Shown one piece after another: positions 1 through 6,309 of a stretch of 9,505 bases of DNA (within the stretch, counting starts at the first letter, position 1; the number at the start of each line of letters is the position of its first letter). Source of the stretch: Ornithoclostridium sp949298505 (GTDB lineage: Bacteria > Bacillota > Clostridia > Christensenellales > UBA3700); the NCBI GenBank assembly GCA_949298505.1, contig CASFWW010000055.1, positions 1-9,505 on the forward strand. The letters run 5' to 3'. The notes beneath the pieces were generated by a model. The model was given only the letters and a program-made list of their open reading frames with translations, did no database searches and was not told where the DNA came from. The position numbers were made by a program, and so were the translations under genes.

Positions 1-137
1 CCGACGTCCGAATGACTGCGCACGAACTCCTTCACGCCTTCTTCGGTATAGTAAGGAGCGACGAACTTTGAAAACGTTTCTCTGATCAGCCTGAGCGCTT
101 CGCCCAATCTTTCAGAAGGTATCCTATCTACGGTCAT
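1..137 (-). CDS. GNAT-family N-acetyltransferase, N-terminal fragment (runs off the window)
   Basis: Only the first 45 codons are inside the window, starting at the ATG at 137-135. The fragment begins MTVDRIPSERLGEALRLIRE and continues with a segment containing TFSKFVAPYYTEEGVKEF. This pattern of an amphipathic helix, then an aromatic 'F-x-P-x-Y-T-x-E-G' stretch, is common at the N-terminus of clostridial GNAT acetyltransferases, which transfer an acetyl group from acetyl-CoA to an amine. The acetyl-CoA binding loop (Q/RxxGxG/A) would lie beyond the left edge, so substrate and even family are not proven. The start lies 3 bases after the stop of the membrane-protein gene upstream, so the two are very probably co-transcribed and translationally coupled. 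The purine-rich lysine codons that end the upstream gene are the only ribosome-binding-like sequence. Confidence 0.6.
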   Translation of the reverse strand, partial: MTVDRIPSERLGEALRLIRETFSKFVAPYYTEEGVKEFVRSHSDV

Positions 138-140
138 ATA

Positions 141-1121
141 TCACTTCTTCTTTTTCTTCTTTCCGGACATTTCTTCTTCGATCTGTTTGCGTTCGCCGTA
201 ATATTCCTTTGCTCTCGCGCCGATCCTTTTTGCTTTCTCTGCCGCAGATTTTACTTCTTCCACCTTTTCGATCGCGCTCTTTTTCACTTCGTCTATCTTT
301 TTGGAAGCCGCCTTGCCTATGCCGCTTATCCTTGACGCGACGCCGCTTTTTTTCTTCCCGCTTTCGGCTTCTCCGACAGCGACAAGGCTTTCTTCTCCGC
401 CCGTGCCGTCGACTGTCTCTGCCGACATATTATCACTTTGGTCAGCCGTCTGCTCAACGCCGGTCATGTCCGAAGCTGCATTTTCTGCCGTGGCGTCGCT
501 CACCTCAGCTGCAACCTCCGTCTGCTCTTCTCCCTGTTCTTCTCCGCTCCAGATGCTCTTCACGTCGTCTAAAAACCTTCTGTCACATTCTGATTTTTTC
601 TCTTTGTACTTGAGTTTTTTACGGCGTTTGATCATTCTGCGTATTTCGGAGACTATCTGGTAAACCGCATATAATGCCGAAACGAACGAAATGATCAGCG
701 AGAATATGCTCCTGTCGCCGCTTACTGCGTTGGTGACAAGCGCGACGGCAAGAATAAGATTCACGATTTTGAGAAGCTTTTTGGTGATCTTCAGCCCGCT
801 CTTGTAATCCTTGACCGTATTCTGCTTTCTTCCGTCGTTCTTCGCCAGTGCCAGCGAGACGATGAACAACACCATGTAGATGACGATAAACCCGCCGAAT
901 ACGTACGGCAACCAGGTTATCTCGGCATTATCTCCGGCAAAAGTAAAAACGGTGAACGCCATATACGCAATGATATAAATAAAATTGAAGCATATGGACA
1001 GATTGCGCTTTATGCGCATGATTTTGGCAAACTTCGATTCTTCCTTTTGCACCGCGGCGCCGTTACCTTCAGCCGTTGCGGTGTCTTTTTTCCTCTTATC
1101 CATGGTTTTATGATATAACAT
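141..1121 (-). CDS. Hypothetical four-helix membrane protein with acidic and lysine-rich cytoplasmic tail
   Basis: Not recognised as a named family. The open frame extends to a TTG at 1139; in-frame ATGs lie at 1121 and 1103. None has a clear Shine-Dalgarno sequence, so the start is uncertain; 1121 gives 326 residues and 1103 gives 320. Numbered from the TTG, four hydrophobic segments lie near residues 47-68, 76-99, 122-140 and 143-165, arranged as two hairpins with a lysine/arginine-rich loop (about 100-121) between them. A very basic patch (167-182) follows helix 4, consistent with a cytoplasmic C-terminus. Residues about 198-260 are an acidic low-complexity Glu/Ala/Thr/Ser linker. Residues 262-326 are Lys/Ala/Glu-rich and likely helical, resembling the tails of YtxH-like proteins, and the chain ends in six lysines. 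No catalytic motif is visible. The role is unknown; the only neighbour clue is the GNAT gene 3 bases downstream. Confidence 0.75.
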   Translation of the reverse strand: MLYHKTMDKRKKDTATAEGNGAAVQKEESKFAKIMRIKRNLSICFNFIYIIAYMAFTVFTFAGDNAEITWLPYVFGGFIVIYMVLFIVSLALAKNDGRKQNTVKDYKSGLKITKKLLKIVNLILAVALVTNAVSGDRSIFSLIISFVSALYAVYQIVSEIRRMIKRRKKLKYKEKKSECDRRFLDDVKSIWSGEEQGEEQTEVAAEVSDATAENAASDMTGVEQTADQSDNMSAETVDGTGGEESLVAVGEAESGKKKSGVASRISGIGKAASKKIDEVKKSAIEKVEEVKSAAEKAKRIGARAKEYYGERKQIEEEMSGKKKKKK

Positions 1122-1143
1122 CCGCACGACCGCGCGCAACTGT

Positions 1144-1172
1144 TTGAATAATTTTAGCTGTCTGAGTAAATA
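1144..1172 (+). promoter_or_regulatory. Candidate promoter of the zinc-ribbon gene
   Basis: TTGAAT at 1144-1149 and TAAATA at 1167-1172 are separated by 17 bases in an AT-rich stretch upstream of the plus-strand zinc-ribbon gene. The -35 box matches four of six consensus positions and the -10 box only three, so this is a weak assignment. The same 85-base gap should also hold the promoter of the divergent membrane-protein gene, for which I could not choose a site. Confidence 0.35.
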
Positions 1173-1197
1173 ATATCTTGCGAAAGGCGTCTACATA

Positions 1198-1209
1198 GCA
1201 CGATCGTGC
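1198..1209. repeat. Perfect 12-bp palindrome GCACGATCGTGC in the 5' leader
   Basis: The sequence is its own reverse complement and ends two bases before the AAGGAGG ribosome binding site (1211-1217) of the zinc-ribbon gene. In RNA it could form a four-pair stem with a GATC loop beside the ribosome site; in DNA it could be an operator in the divergent control region. Its core ACGATCGT recurs in the terminator at the other end of the same gene. Function is not established. Confidence 0.45.
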
Positions 1210-1225
1210 AAAGGAGGTAAACGCA

Positions 1226-1372
1226 ATGAGAACTCAACAGTACAGCACCGGTCAGAAACCCGGCAAGGGCAACTACGTCTGCACAAACTGCGGATTTAAC
1301 CTAAAGCTGGGCATGGATGACAAAATGCCGCCTTGCCCCAACTGCAGCAACACGACTTTTACCAAGGAGTAA
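1226..1372 (+). CDS. Small zinc-ribbon (rubredoxin-like) protein, 48 aa
   Basis: The frame opens with ATG at 1226 after a near-ideal AAGGAGG (1211-1217) and ends at TAA 1370-1372. The product has two CxxC knuckles, C19-T-N-C22 and C37-P-N-C40, 14 residues apart, the layout of a four-cysteine zinc ribbon or rubredoxin-type metal site. The sequence around them (KPGKGNYVCTNCG, then PPCPNC) resembles small zinc-ribbon proteins of Firmicutes that carry a 'G-x-Y-x-C-x-x-C-G' first knuckle and a 'LPPCPxC' second knuckle. Metal binding is a firm inference from the ligands; whether the metal is structural zinc or redox iron cannot be told from sequence. It stands alone between a divergent gene and its own terminator, so it is a single-gene transcript. 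No molecular function is known to me for this group. Confidence 0.88.
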   Translation: MRTQQYSTGQKPGKGNYVCTNCGFNLKLGMDDKMPPCPNCSNTTFTKE

Positions 1373-1400
1373 AAAAGACGGGACGATCGTCCCGTTTTTT
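1371..1400. terminator. Bidirectional intrinsic terminator
   Basis: An 18-bp perfect palindrome, ACGGGACGATCGTCCCGT at 1378-1395, is flanked by six A (1371-1376) on the left and a run of T to 1400 on the right. It therefore forms a GC-rich hairpin with a U tail on both strands: the plus strand serves the zinc-ribbon gene, which ends at 1372, and the minus strand serves the aminotransferase-lepA-hemW operon, which converges from the right. The A run starts inside the TAA stop of the zinc-ribbon gene. Confidence 0.88.
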
Positions 1401-1487
1401 GTCATCACAAGATGTCTTCTCTTTTCATTTGAGAAAGAACAAGGTCAGGGCTGTCATTCTTTTCCTTCCCCTCTTCTGAACGCGTTA

Positions 1488-2606
1488 TTAAACGAACATA
1501 TTGATAACAGCTCCGGCGACAAGCGCATATTCCGGTCTTATCTTCAGCCGTTTTCCGTCGAATATCACGTAATTTTTCGCTTTTTCAAGCGCGTCGCCGT
1601 ATTTTTCCGCAAAATCAAAAGAAAATTCTTTTTCAATTCTCTCAACGTCCACGCCGTCTTCAAGCCTGAGTCCGAGCATGATATATTCGTCAAGCTCTTC
1701 GTCTTTGCTCATGATCTCCTCGGTCTCGTATCCGTGAACGCCCGATAGCACGTCTCTCACGTATTTGTCCACGTCGTCGCCGTTGAAATACCTGTATCTC
1801 CCGATCTTGCCGTGCGCCGAAGGTCCGAACCCCAGATAATCGCACATCGTCCAGTACTTCATATTGTGCTTGCAGCGTTTGCCGTTCCTGCAAAAATTGC
1901 TGGTCTCGTAACGATTGTAACCGCACGTATAAAGCGCCTCTGCGGCACAATCGTAAAAGCGCGCGCAATCGTCGTCCGACAAAGGCGAGACAAGCCCCTT
2001 TTTCACGTCGGATGCAAGCGGAGTTCCGTCCTCGACTTTGAGCATATAAGCAGAAACGTGCTCCACTCCCGCGTCGGAAACGAACCCGACGAAATCGTGA
2101 ACGTCTTTTTCCGTCTGTCCGGGCAGACCCAGCATCAGGTCCGCGCTGACGTCGAAGCCGCTTTTCACGGCGAGAAGAAGCGCCTTTTCAGCAGAATACG
2201 AATCGTGCCTCCTCCCGATCGCCTCAAGAACGCCGTCGTCGAAAGACTGAACGCCCAGGCTGACTCTGGTGACTCCCGCGCTTTTGAGTTCCTCTACTTT
2301 GTTCTCGTCGAAAGAATCAGGATTGCACTCCACGGTAAACTCCGCAAACGTATCGCCGAAAACGCTTTTTACCGCGTCCGAGACGCTTTTTAAAGCGCCT
2401 TCAAAAAGACAAGACGGAGTGCCTCCGCCTATGTACAAGGTGTCGGCTTCCCCGTCGTAAATTTTCCTGCCCGTGTTGATTTCGGCAATTAATGCACTGA
2501 CATAACGTCTTTGTTTTTCTTCGTCCGCACAGACGGAAACGAAGTCGCAGTATCTGCACTTCGAGCGGCAGAAAGGAATGTGTACGTATATCCCCGCGGC
2601 GCTCAT
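1488..2606 (-). CDS. hemW: Radical SAM heme chaperone HemW
   Basis: The 372-residue product has the radical-SAM motif IPFCRSKCRYCDF, with cysteines at 13, 17 and 20 (CX3CX2C) that bind a 4Fe-4S cluster with S-adenosylmethionine. It continues with GGGTPS (60-65), ECNPDS (93-98), GVQSF (118-122), DLMLGLPGQT (156-165), and YETSNF followed by HNxxYW and YLGFGPSAHG (about 233-266). These are hallmarks of the HemN/HemW family. Length and the short N-terminus before the cluster fit HemW, which binds heme and delivers it to target proteins, rather than oxygen-independent coproporphyrinogen oxidase HemN. The frame stays open to 2738, but that part lies inside lepA and is not HemW-like; the ATG at 2606 is chosen because the family motif begins there. 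The start overlaps the lepA stop as ATGA, so translation is probably coupled, and no clear ribosome site precedes it. It is the last gene of its operon. Confidence 0.95.
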   Translation of the reverse strand: MSAAGIYVHIPFCRSKCRYCDFVSVCADEEKQRRYVSALIAEINTGRKIYDGEADTLYIGGGTPSCLFEGALKSVSDAVKSVFGDTFAEFTVECNPDSFDENKVEELKSAGVTRVSLGVQSFDDGVLEAIGRRHDSYSAEKALLLAVKSGFDVSADLMLGLPGQTEKDVHDFVGFVSDAGVEHVSAYMLKVEDGTPLASDVKKGLVSPLSDDDCARFYDCAAEALYTCGYNRYETSNFCRNGKRCKHNMKYWTMCDYLGFGPSAHGKIGRYRYFNGDDVDKYVRDVLSGVHGYETEEIMSKDEELDEYIMLGLRLEDGVDVERIEKEFSFDFAEKYGDALEKAKNYVIFDGKRLKIRPEYALVAGAVINMFV

Positions 2607-4405
2607 TTGTCGAACTTGAGGATGGTCATGAACGCTTCGCTCGGGACCTCGACGGAACCTATCTGGCGCATGCGTTTCTTGCCCTCTTTCTGCTTTTCGA
2701 GAAGCTTCTTCTTGCGCGTTATGTCGCCGCCGTAGCACTTTGCAAGCACGTCCTTTCTCATTGCCTTGACCGTCTCGCGCGCGATCACCTTTCCGCCGAT
2801 GGCAGCCTGTATCGGGATCTCGAAAAGTTGCCTGGGGATCACTTCCTTGAGCTTTTCGGCGATCGCTCTGCCGCGCGCATAAGCTTTGTCCCTGTGCACG
2901 ATTATGCTGAGGGCGTCGCAGATCTCGCCGTTCAGAAGCATGTCGAGTTTTACCAGATCGCTCTCCTTGTATCCGATTATTTCGTAGTCGAGACTCGCAT
3001 AGCCGCGCGTACGTGATTTGAGAGAATCGAAAAAGTCATATATTATCTCGTTCAGCGGCATTTCGTATTCTATCTTCACTCTGGTAGTCTCGAGATAGGT
3101 CATGTCTATGAACACTCCGCGCTTGTCCTGACAAAGTTCCATTATCGGACCGACGTACTCTGGCGGCGTATACAGAAACGCCCTGACGACAGGCTCTTCC
3201 ATATGGTCTATATCCCCTGCCGGAGGAAGATTGGACGGATTGGAAACAAGCAGGGTCTCCCCGTTCGTCTTGACGACGTTGTACGAAACGCCCGGCGCAG
3301 TCGTGATCAGATCAAGGTCGAATTCTCTCTCCAGCCTCTCCTGGATTATTTCCATGTGCAGAAGCCCTAGGAACCCGCATCTGAAACCGAAACCGAGCGC
3401 CGTCGAAACCTCTGGTTCGTACATCAGAGAGGCGTCGTTGAGCTTGAGTTTTTCAAGCGCGTCCTTGAGGTCGTTGTACCTTGCGCCGTCAGTCGGATAA
3501 ATGCCGCAGAATACCATCGGAGAAACTTCTTTAAACCCGTCAAGCGGTTTTTCCGCGCCGCCGAAAGCGAGAGTTATCGTGTCTCCCACCTTTGTGTCGC
3601 TGACGTTCTTGATGCTCGCGCAAAGATAGCCGACGTCGCCCGCGCTAAGTTCTTCCACCGAGGTGGAACGCGGAGTGAAAACGCCCACTTCGGTCACATC
3701 GAATTCCTTGCCCGTTGCGAAGAATCTGACCTTGTCTCCCGCTCTGACCTTGCCGTCGAAAACGCGGATGAAAGAAACCGCGCCTTTGTAGCTGTCGTAA
3801 TACGAATCGAAGATCAGCGCCTTAAGCGGTTTGTCGTAATCTCCCCTCGGAGGAGGAAGGAGTTCTATCACCTGTTTCAGCACTTCCTCTATCCCTATTC
3901 CCTCTTTTGCGGAGACGAGCGGAGCGTTTTCGGCGTCAAGACCTATCACGTCCTCGATCTCCTTTTTCGCTTCGTCCGGGCGCGCGGAAGGCAGGTCTAT
4001 CTTGTTGATGACCGGGATGATCTCCAGGTCGTTGTCGAGCGCGAGATAGACGTTGGTCAAAGTCTGAGCTTCAATGCCCTGCGACGCGTCCACGATGAGT
4101 ATCGCGCCTTCGCACGCTTTGAGAGAACGCGAAACTTCGTAGGTGAAGTCCACGTGTCCCGGCGTGTCTATCAGATTGAATTCGTACTTTTCGCCTTTAT
4201 AGGTATAATTCATCCTGACCGGGGTCAGCTTTATCGTGATGCCGCGTTCGCGCTCGATATCCATGCTGTCGAGCAGCTGTTCCTTGGCTTCTCTCTTGCT
4301 GACGGTTTCGGTAACGTCCATAATGCGGTCCGCAAGAGTGCTCTTGCCGTGGTCGATATGAGCGACAATGCAGAAATTTCTGATTTTACTCTGATCCTTG
4401 GGCAT
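2603..4405 (-). CDS. lepA: Elongation factor 4 (LepA), ribosome-associated GTPase
   Basis: The full-length 600-residue translational GTPase is closely LepA-like. GTP-binding motifs appear in order: P-loop AHIDHGKST (15-23), switch I RGIT (54-57), DTPGH (80-84, with the catalytic histidine), NKID (134-137) and SAK (165-167). Domain II, the EF-G-like domains and the LepA-specific C-terminal domain follow; the last is marked by RDKAYARGRAIAEKLKEVIP, GGKVIARETVKA and a very basic GDITRKKKLLEKQKEGKKR stretch. LepA binds the ribosome and uses GTP hydrolysis to influence elongation or initiation under stress; its exact role is debated. The start ATG at 4405 has an AAAGGAGG site (4417-4410) 4 bases upstream. 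It lies 24 bases after the aminotransferase stop and overlaps hemW by 4 bases. Nothing looks damaged. Confidence 0.97.
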   Translation of the reverse strand: MPKDQSKIRNFCIVAHIDHGKSTLADRIMDVTETVSKREAKEQLLDSMDIERERGITIKLTPVRMNYTYKGEKYEFNLIDTPGHVDFTYEVSRSLKACEGAILIVDASQGIEAQTLTNVYLALDNDLEIIPVINKIDLPSARPDEAKKEIEDVIGLDAENAPLVSAKEGIGIEEVLKQVIELLPPPRGDYDKPLKALIFDSYYDSYKGAVSFIRVFDGKVRAGDKVRFFATGKEFDVTEVGVFTPRSTSVEELSAGDVGYLCASIKNVSDTKVGDTITLAFGGAEKPLDGFKEVSPMVFCGIYPTDGARYNDLKDALEKLKLNDASLMYEPEVSTALGFGFRCGFLGLLHMEIIQERLEREFDLDLITTAPGVSYNVVKTNGETLLVSNPSNLPPAGDIDHMEEPVVRAFLYTPPEYVGPIMELCQDKRGVFIDMTYLETTRVKIEYEMPLNEIIYDFFDSLKSRTRGYASLDYEIIGYKESDLVKLDMLLNGEICDALSIIVHRDKAYARGRAIAEKLKEVIPRQLFEIPIQAAIGGKVIARETVKAMRKDVLAKCYGGDITRKKKLLEKQKEGKKRMRQIGSVEVPSEAFMTILKFDK

Positions 4406-4429
4406 ATTGCCTCCTTTAATCTTCGGGGA

Positions 4430-5614
4430 TTATTCGTATTCTTTCGCCAGCGCGAGGAAAGATGCTTTTGAAGCGGCGATCCTTTCGGGCGACACGCAGT
4501 ACGCGATCCTGACCCAGCCTTTGCAGCCGAAGCCGGTAGCCGGCACAAGCAGTAGCCTGTGATTCTTCGCTTTCGCGCAGAACGCTACGTCGTCGCCGTC
4601 CGGAGCCTTTACGAAAAGATAAAACGCGCCCTGCGGCTCTACGTATTCGAAACCGCACTCGTCCATTATCTTCTTGAGCGCCGCTCCGTTCCTGCTGTAA
4701 AAATCCACGTCCACGGCGGCGTCAAGGCACCTGGCGACCGCCCTCTGTATCAACGAAGGAGCGTTCACAAAGCCGAGAACGCGCGTCGCCACGCCCAGCG
4801 CGCCGACAAGGTCGTCAAAGCATGCGCAGCCGGGATTGACCGCAAGATAACCTATCCTCTCTCCCGCAAGGGAAAGCGATTTGCTGAAAGAATACCCGCT
4901 GACCGTATTTTCATAATACTTAGCCGGATAAGGCTGGACTACGCCGCCGAAAACAAGTTCTCTGTACGGTTCGTCAGACAACAGGTAGATGTCCGTGCCG
5001 AACTTCTTTTCAGCTTCGCGCATCGCATCCGCAAGCGCCTTCAGCGTCTCCTCTCCGTAAACAACTCCGGTGGGATTGTTGGGAGTGTTGATTATCACCG
5101 CCTTAGTCCTCTTTGTAAGCGAAGCGGAAAAAGCACGGATATCGGGCAGGAAGGTCGGGGGGTTGGGAGATACGACGACGAGCTTTCCGTCGTAATTCGC
5201 GACGTAATTTGCGTATTCTCCGAAAAACGGAGCGATGACCACCACTTCGTCTCCCGGGTCCAGAACGGCTTTCAAGAACACGTTGAGTCCGCCCGCCGCT
5301 CCCACGCTCATCACGATGCAGGATTCGTCGTAAGTCATGCCGAAACGTGAGTTCAGACTGCCCGCGACCGCGCGTCTGACGTCCTCGAAGCCGGCGTTGG
5401 ACATATATCCGTGCAACGTCAGCGCGTCACAGTTCTCCACTTCTGCTTTCAATGCTGAAGCGACCTCTCCGGGTGCCGGCAGATTGGGATTGCCGAGCGA
5501 AAAATCGTATACGTTTTCCGCGCCGTATACAGCGGCGAGCTTTTTGCCCTCCTCGAACATCGCGCGGATGGCGGAACTGTTTTTGACCATATTACGCATT
5601 TTTTCAGAAATCAT
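4430..5614 (-). CDS. PLP-dependent class I/II aminotransferase (AspB-like)
   Basis: The 394-residue fold-type I aminotransferase has the expected landmarks: DFSLGNPN near 37-44, NNPTG at 179-183, SDEPYREL with Asp214 and Tyr217 that contact the cofactor, the YSFSKSLSLAGERIGY loop with Lys245 as the Schiff-base lysine, and GWVRIAY with Arg369 to bind the substrate carboxylate. It exchanges an amino group between an amino acid and a 2-oxo acid using pyridoxal phosphate. The close family is the clostridial 'pyridoxal phosphate-dependent aminotransferase' often labelled aspartate aminotransferase; the true substrate cannot be read from the sequence. The frame is open to 5683, but MISEKMRNMV at 5614 is the start: a GAGAGG site (5625-5620) sits 5 bases upstream, and the extra upstream residues overlap the promoter. 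It is the first gene of the operon with lepA and hemW. The cytoplasm is its likely location, as no signal peptide is visible. Confidence 0.93.
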   Translation of the reverse strand: MISEKMRNMVKNSSAIRAMFEEGKKLAAVYGAENVYDFSLGNPNLPAPGEVASALKAEVENCDALTLHGYMSNAGFEDVRRAVAGSLNSRFGMTYDESCIVMSVGAAGGLNVFLKAVLDPGDEVVVIAPFFGEYANYVANYDGKLVVVSPNPPTFLPDIRAFSASLTKRTKAVIINTPNNPTGVVYGEETLKALADAMREAEKKFGTDIYLLSDEPYRELVFGGVVQPYPAKYYENTVSGYSFSKSLSLAGERIGYLAVNPGCACFDDLVGALGVATRVLGFVNAPSLIQRAVARCLDAAVDVDFYSRNGAALKKIMDECGFEYVEPQGAFYLFVKAPDGDDVAFCAKAKNHRLLLVPATGFGCKGWVRIAYCVSPERIAASKASFLALAKEYE

Positions 5615-5635
5615 AAAAACCTCTCGCGCGTACAG

Positions 5636-5647
5636 ACGGCGCGCCGT
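5636..5647. repeat. Perfect GC palindrome ACGGCGCGCCGT in the divergent promoter region
   Basis: This 12-bp sequence equals its own reverse complement. It lies a few bases downstream of the minus-strand -10 box (5660-5655), at or just after the expected transcription start of the aminotransferase operon, and 20 bases upstream of that gene's ribosome site. It stands out as wholly G+C in its core in an otherwise AT-rich gap. It could be an operator or a short leader hairpin. No regulator is assigned. Confidence 0.45.
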
Positions 5648-5654
5648 TATAAAT

Positions 5655-5683
5655 ATTATATAAAAATTACTGGATTTTAGCAA
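5655..5683 (-). promoter_or_regulatory. Promoter of the aminotransferase-lepA-hemW operon
   Basis: On the minus strand TTGCTA (5683-5678) and TATAAT (5660-5655) are separated by exactly 17 bases. The -10 box is a perfect consensus and the -35 box matches four of six positions. The start codon at 5614 is about 40 bases downstream, a normal leader length. Confidence 0.65.
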
Positions 5684-5699
5684 ACGGATTTTATATAAT
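5671..5699 (+). promoter_or_regulatory. Promoter of the LUD-GDPD gene pair
   Basis: On the plus strand TATAAT at 5694-5699 is a perfect -10 box. Seventeen bases upstream, TGGATT at 5671-5676 matches the -35 consensus at only three positions. The site overlaps the divergent minus-strand promoter, so polymerase binding at one may exclude the other. The start codon lies at 5727, giving a leader of about 20 bases. Confidence 0.6.
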
Positions 5700-5726
5700 A
5701 TAGTAAGAAAGCAAAGAGGTGAATTT

Positions 5727-6308
5727 ATGGAACTGACTCAACTTGCAAAAAAACTGTCCGCACGCGGATTTATCCCCGTGATATGTGAGAACGCAGCCGA
5801 AGCCGCCGCGAAAATGCTGGAGATCATTCCGGCAAACGAAAGCGTGGGAACGGGCGGAAGCGTGACCCTTGCTCAGCTTGGCGTCAAAGAAATGCTTGCC
5901 GAAAGAGGAAATCCGTTCTTCGACAGAAACGCCTATCAGACCGCTTCGCACGCAGACTGGTTCCTCTCCTCTGCGAACGCGATAACGGAAAACGGAGAAC
6001 TCGTCAACATAGACGGCTCGGGCAACCGTGTGGGCTCTCTCATCTTCGGCGTGCCTAACATCGTCTACACGATCGGCAAAAACAAGATCGTAAAAGATTT
6101 TGACGCCGCGATCGACAGAATACGCAACTATACCTGCCACCTCAACGCGGTGCGCCTCGGCAAGACCACCCCGTGCGCGATCACCGGAAAATGCGCGTAC
6201 TGCTCGGGAAAAGAATGTATGTGCAACGTGACCAGCATCATGCACCACCCCACCAGATATCAGGAAAAAGTCTACGTGATCCTCGTCAACGAAGAACTGG
6301 GGTATTGA
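5727..6308 (+). CDS. LUD-domain (DUF162/LutC-like) protein with cysteine-rich C-terminus
   Basis: The 193-residue protein belongs to the LUD (lactate utilization, DUF162) family. Visible markers are the glycine-rich GTGGSVTLAQLG loop (41-52), a DWFLSSANAITENGELVNIDGSGNR stretch in two pieces around 77-101, and a C-terminal block with RLGKTTPCAITGKC. In LutB/LutC-type proteins this domain takes part in lactate oxidation to pyruvate with an Fe-S partner. Here neither lutA nor lutB is adjacent, so a lactate role is not supported; many clostridial stand-alone LUD proteins have unknown function. Six cysteines sit at 137, 150, 156, 159, 164 and 166, followed by HHP, which could bind metal. The start at 5727 has an AGAGGTG site 5 bases upstream. 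The stop is separated by one base from the start of the phosphodiesterase gene, so the two form one operon. Confidence 0.88.
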   Translation: MELTQLAKKLSARGFIPVICENAAEAAAKMLEIIPANESVGTGGSVTLAQLGVKEMLAERGNPFFDRNAYQTASHADWFLSSANAITENGELVNIDGSGNRVGSLIFGVPNIVYTIGKNKIVKDFDAAIDRIRNYTCHLNAVRLGKTTPCAITGKCAYCSGKECMCNVTSIMHHPTRYQEKVYVILVNEELGY

Positions 6309-6309
6309 C

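Noticed and set aside
209..663. Two plus-strand open frames (134 and 120 codons) opposite the membrane-protein gene
   Set aside because: They are antisense to a minus-strand frame with coherent helices and charged tail; their products are Ser/Leu/Arg/Phe-rich, as expected from reading Lys/Glu-rich codons backwards, and they have no ribosome site.
1317..1748. Plus-strand open frame of 143 codons
   Set aside because: It starts inside the zinc-ribbon gene, reads through the terminator and overlaps hemW in antisense; composition is not protein-like.
1812..2393. Plus-strand open frame of 193 codons
   Set aside because: Antisense shadow of hemW, whose radical-SAM motifs are unmistakable.
2607..2738. 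N-terminal extension of HemW by 44 residues
   Set aside because: These codons lie inside the conserved end of lepA in another frame and encode an Arg/His-rich sequence unlike any HemW; the ATGA overlap start at 2606 fits the family.
4559..5350. Plus-strand open frame of 263 codons
   Set aside because: Antisense to the aminotransferase in the region of NNPTG and the lysine loop; long stop-free antisense frames are expected from the codon use here.
5615..5683. 23-residue extension of the aminotransferase
   Set aside because: It would cover the -10 box and leader, and the GAGAGG site fits the ATG at 5614.
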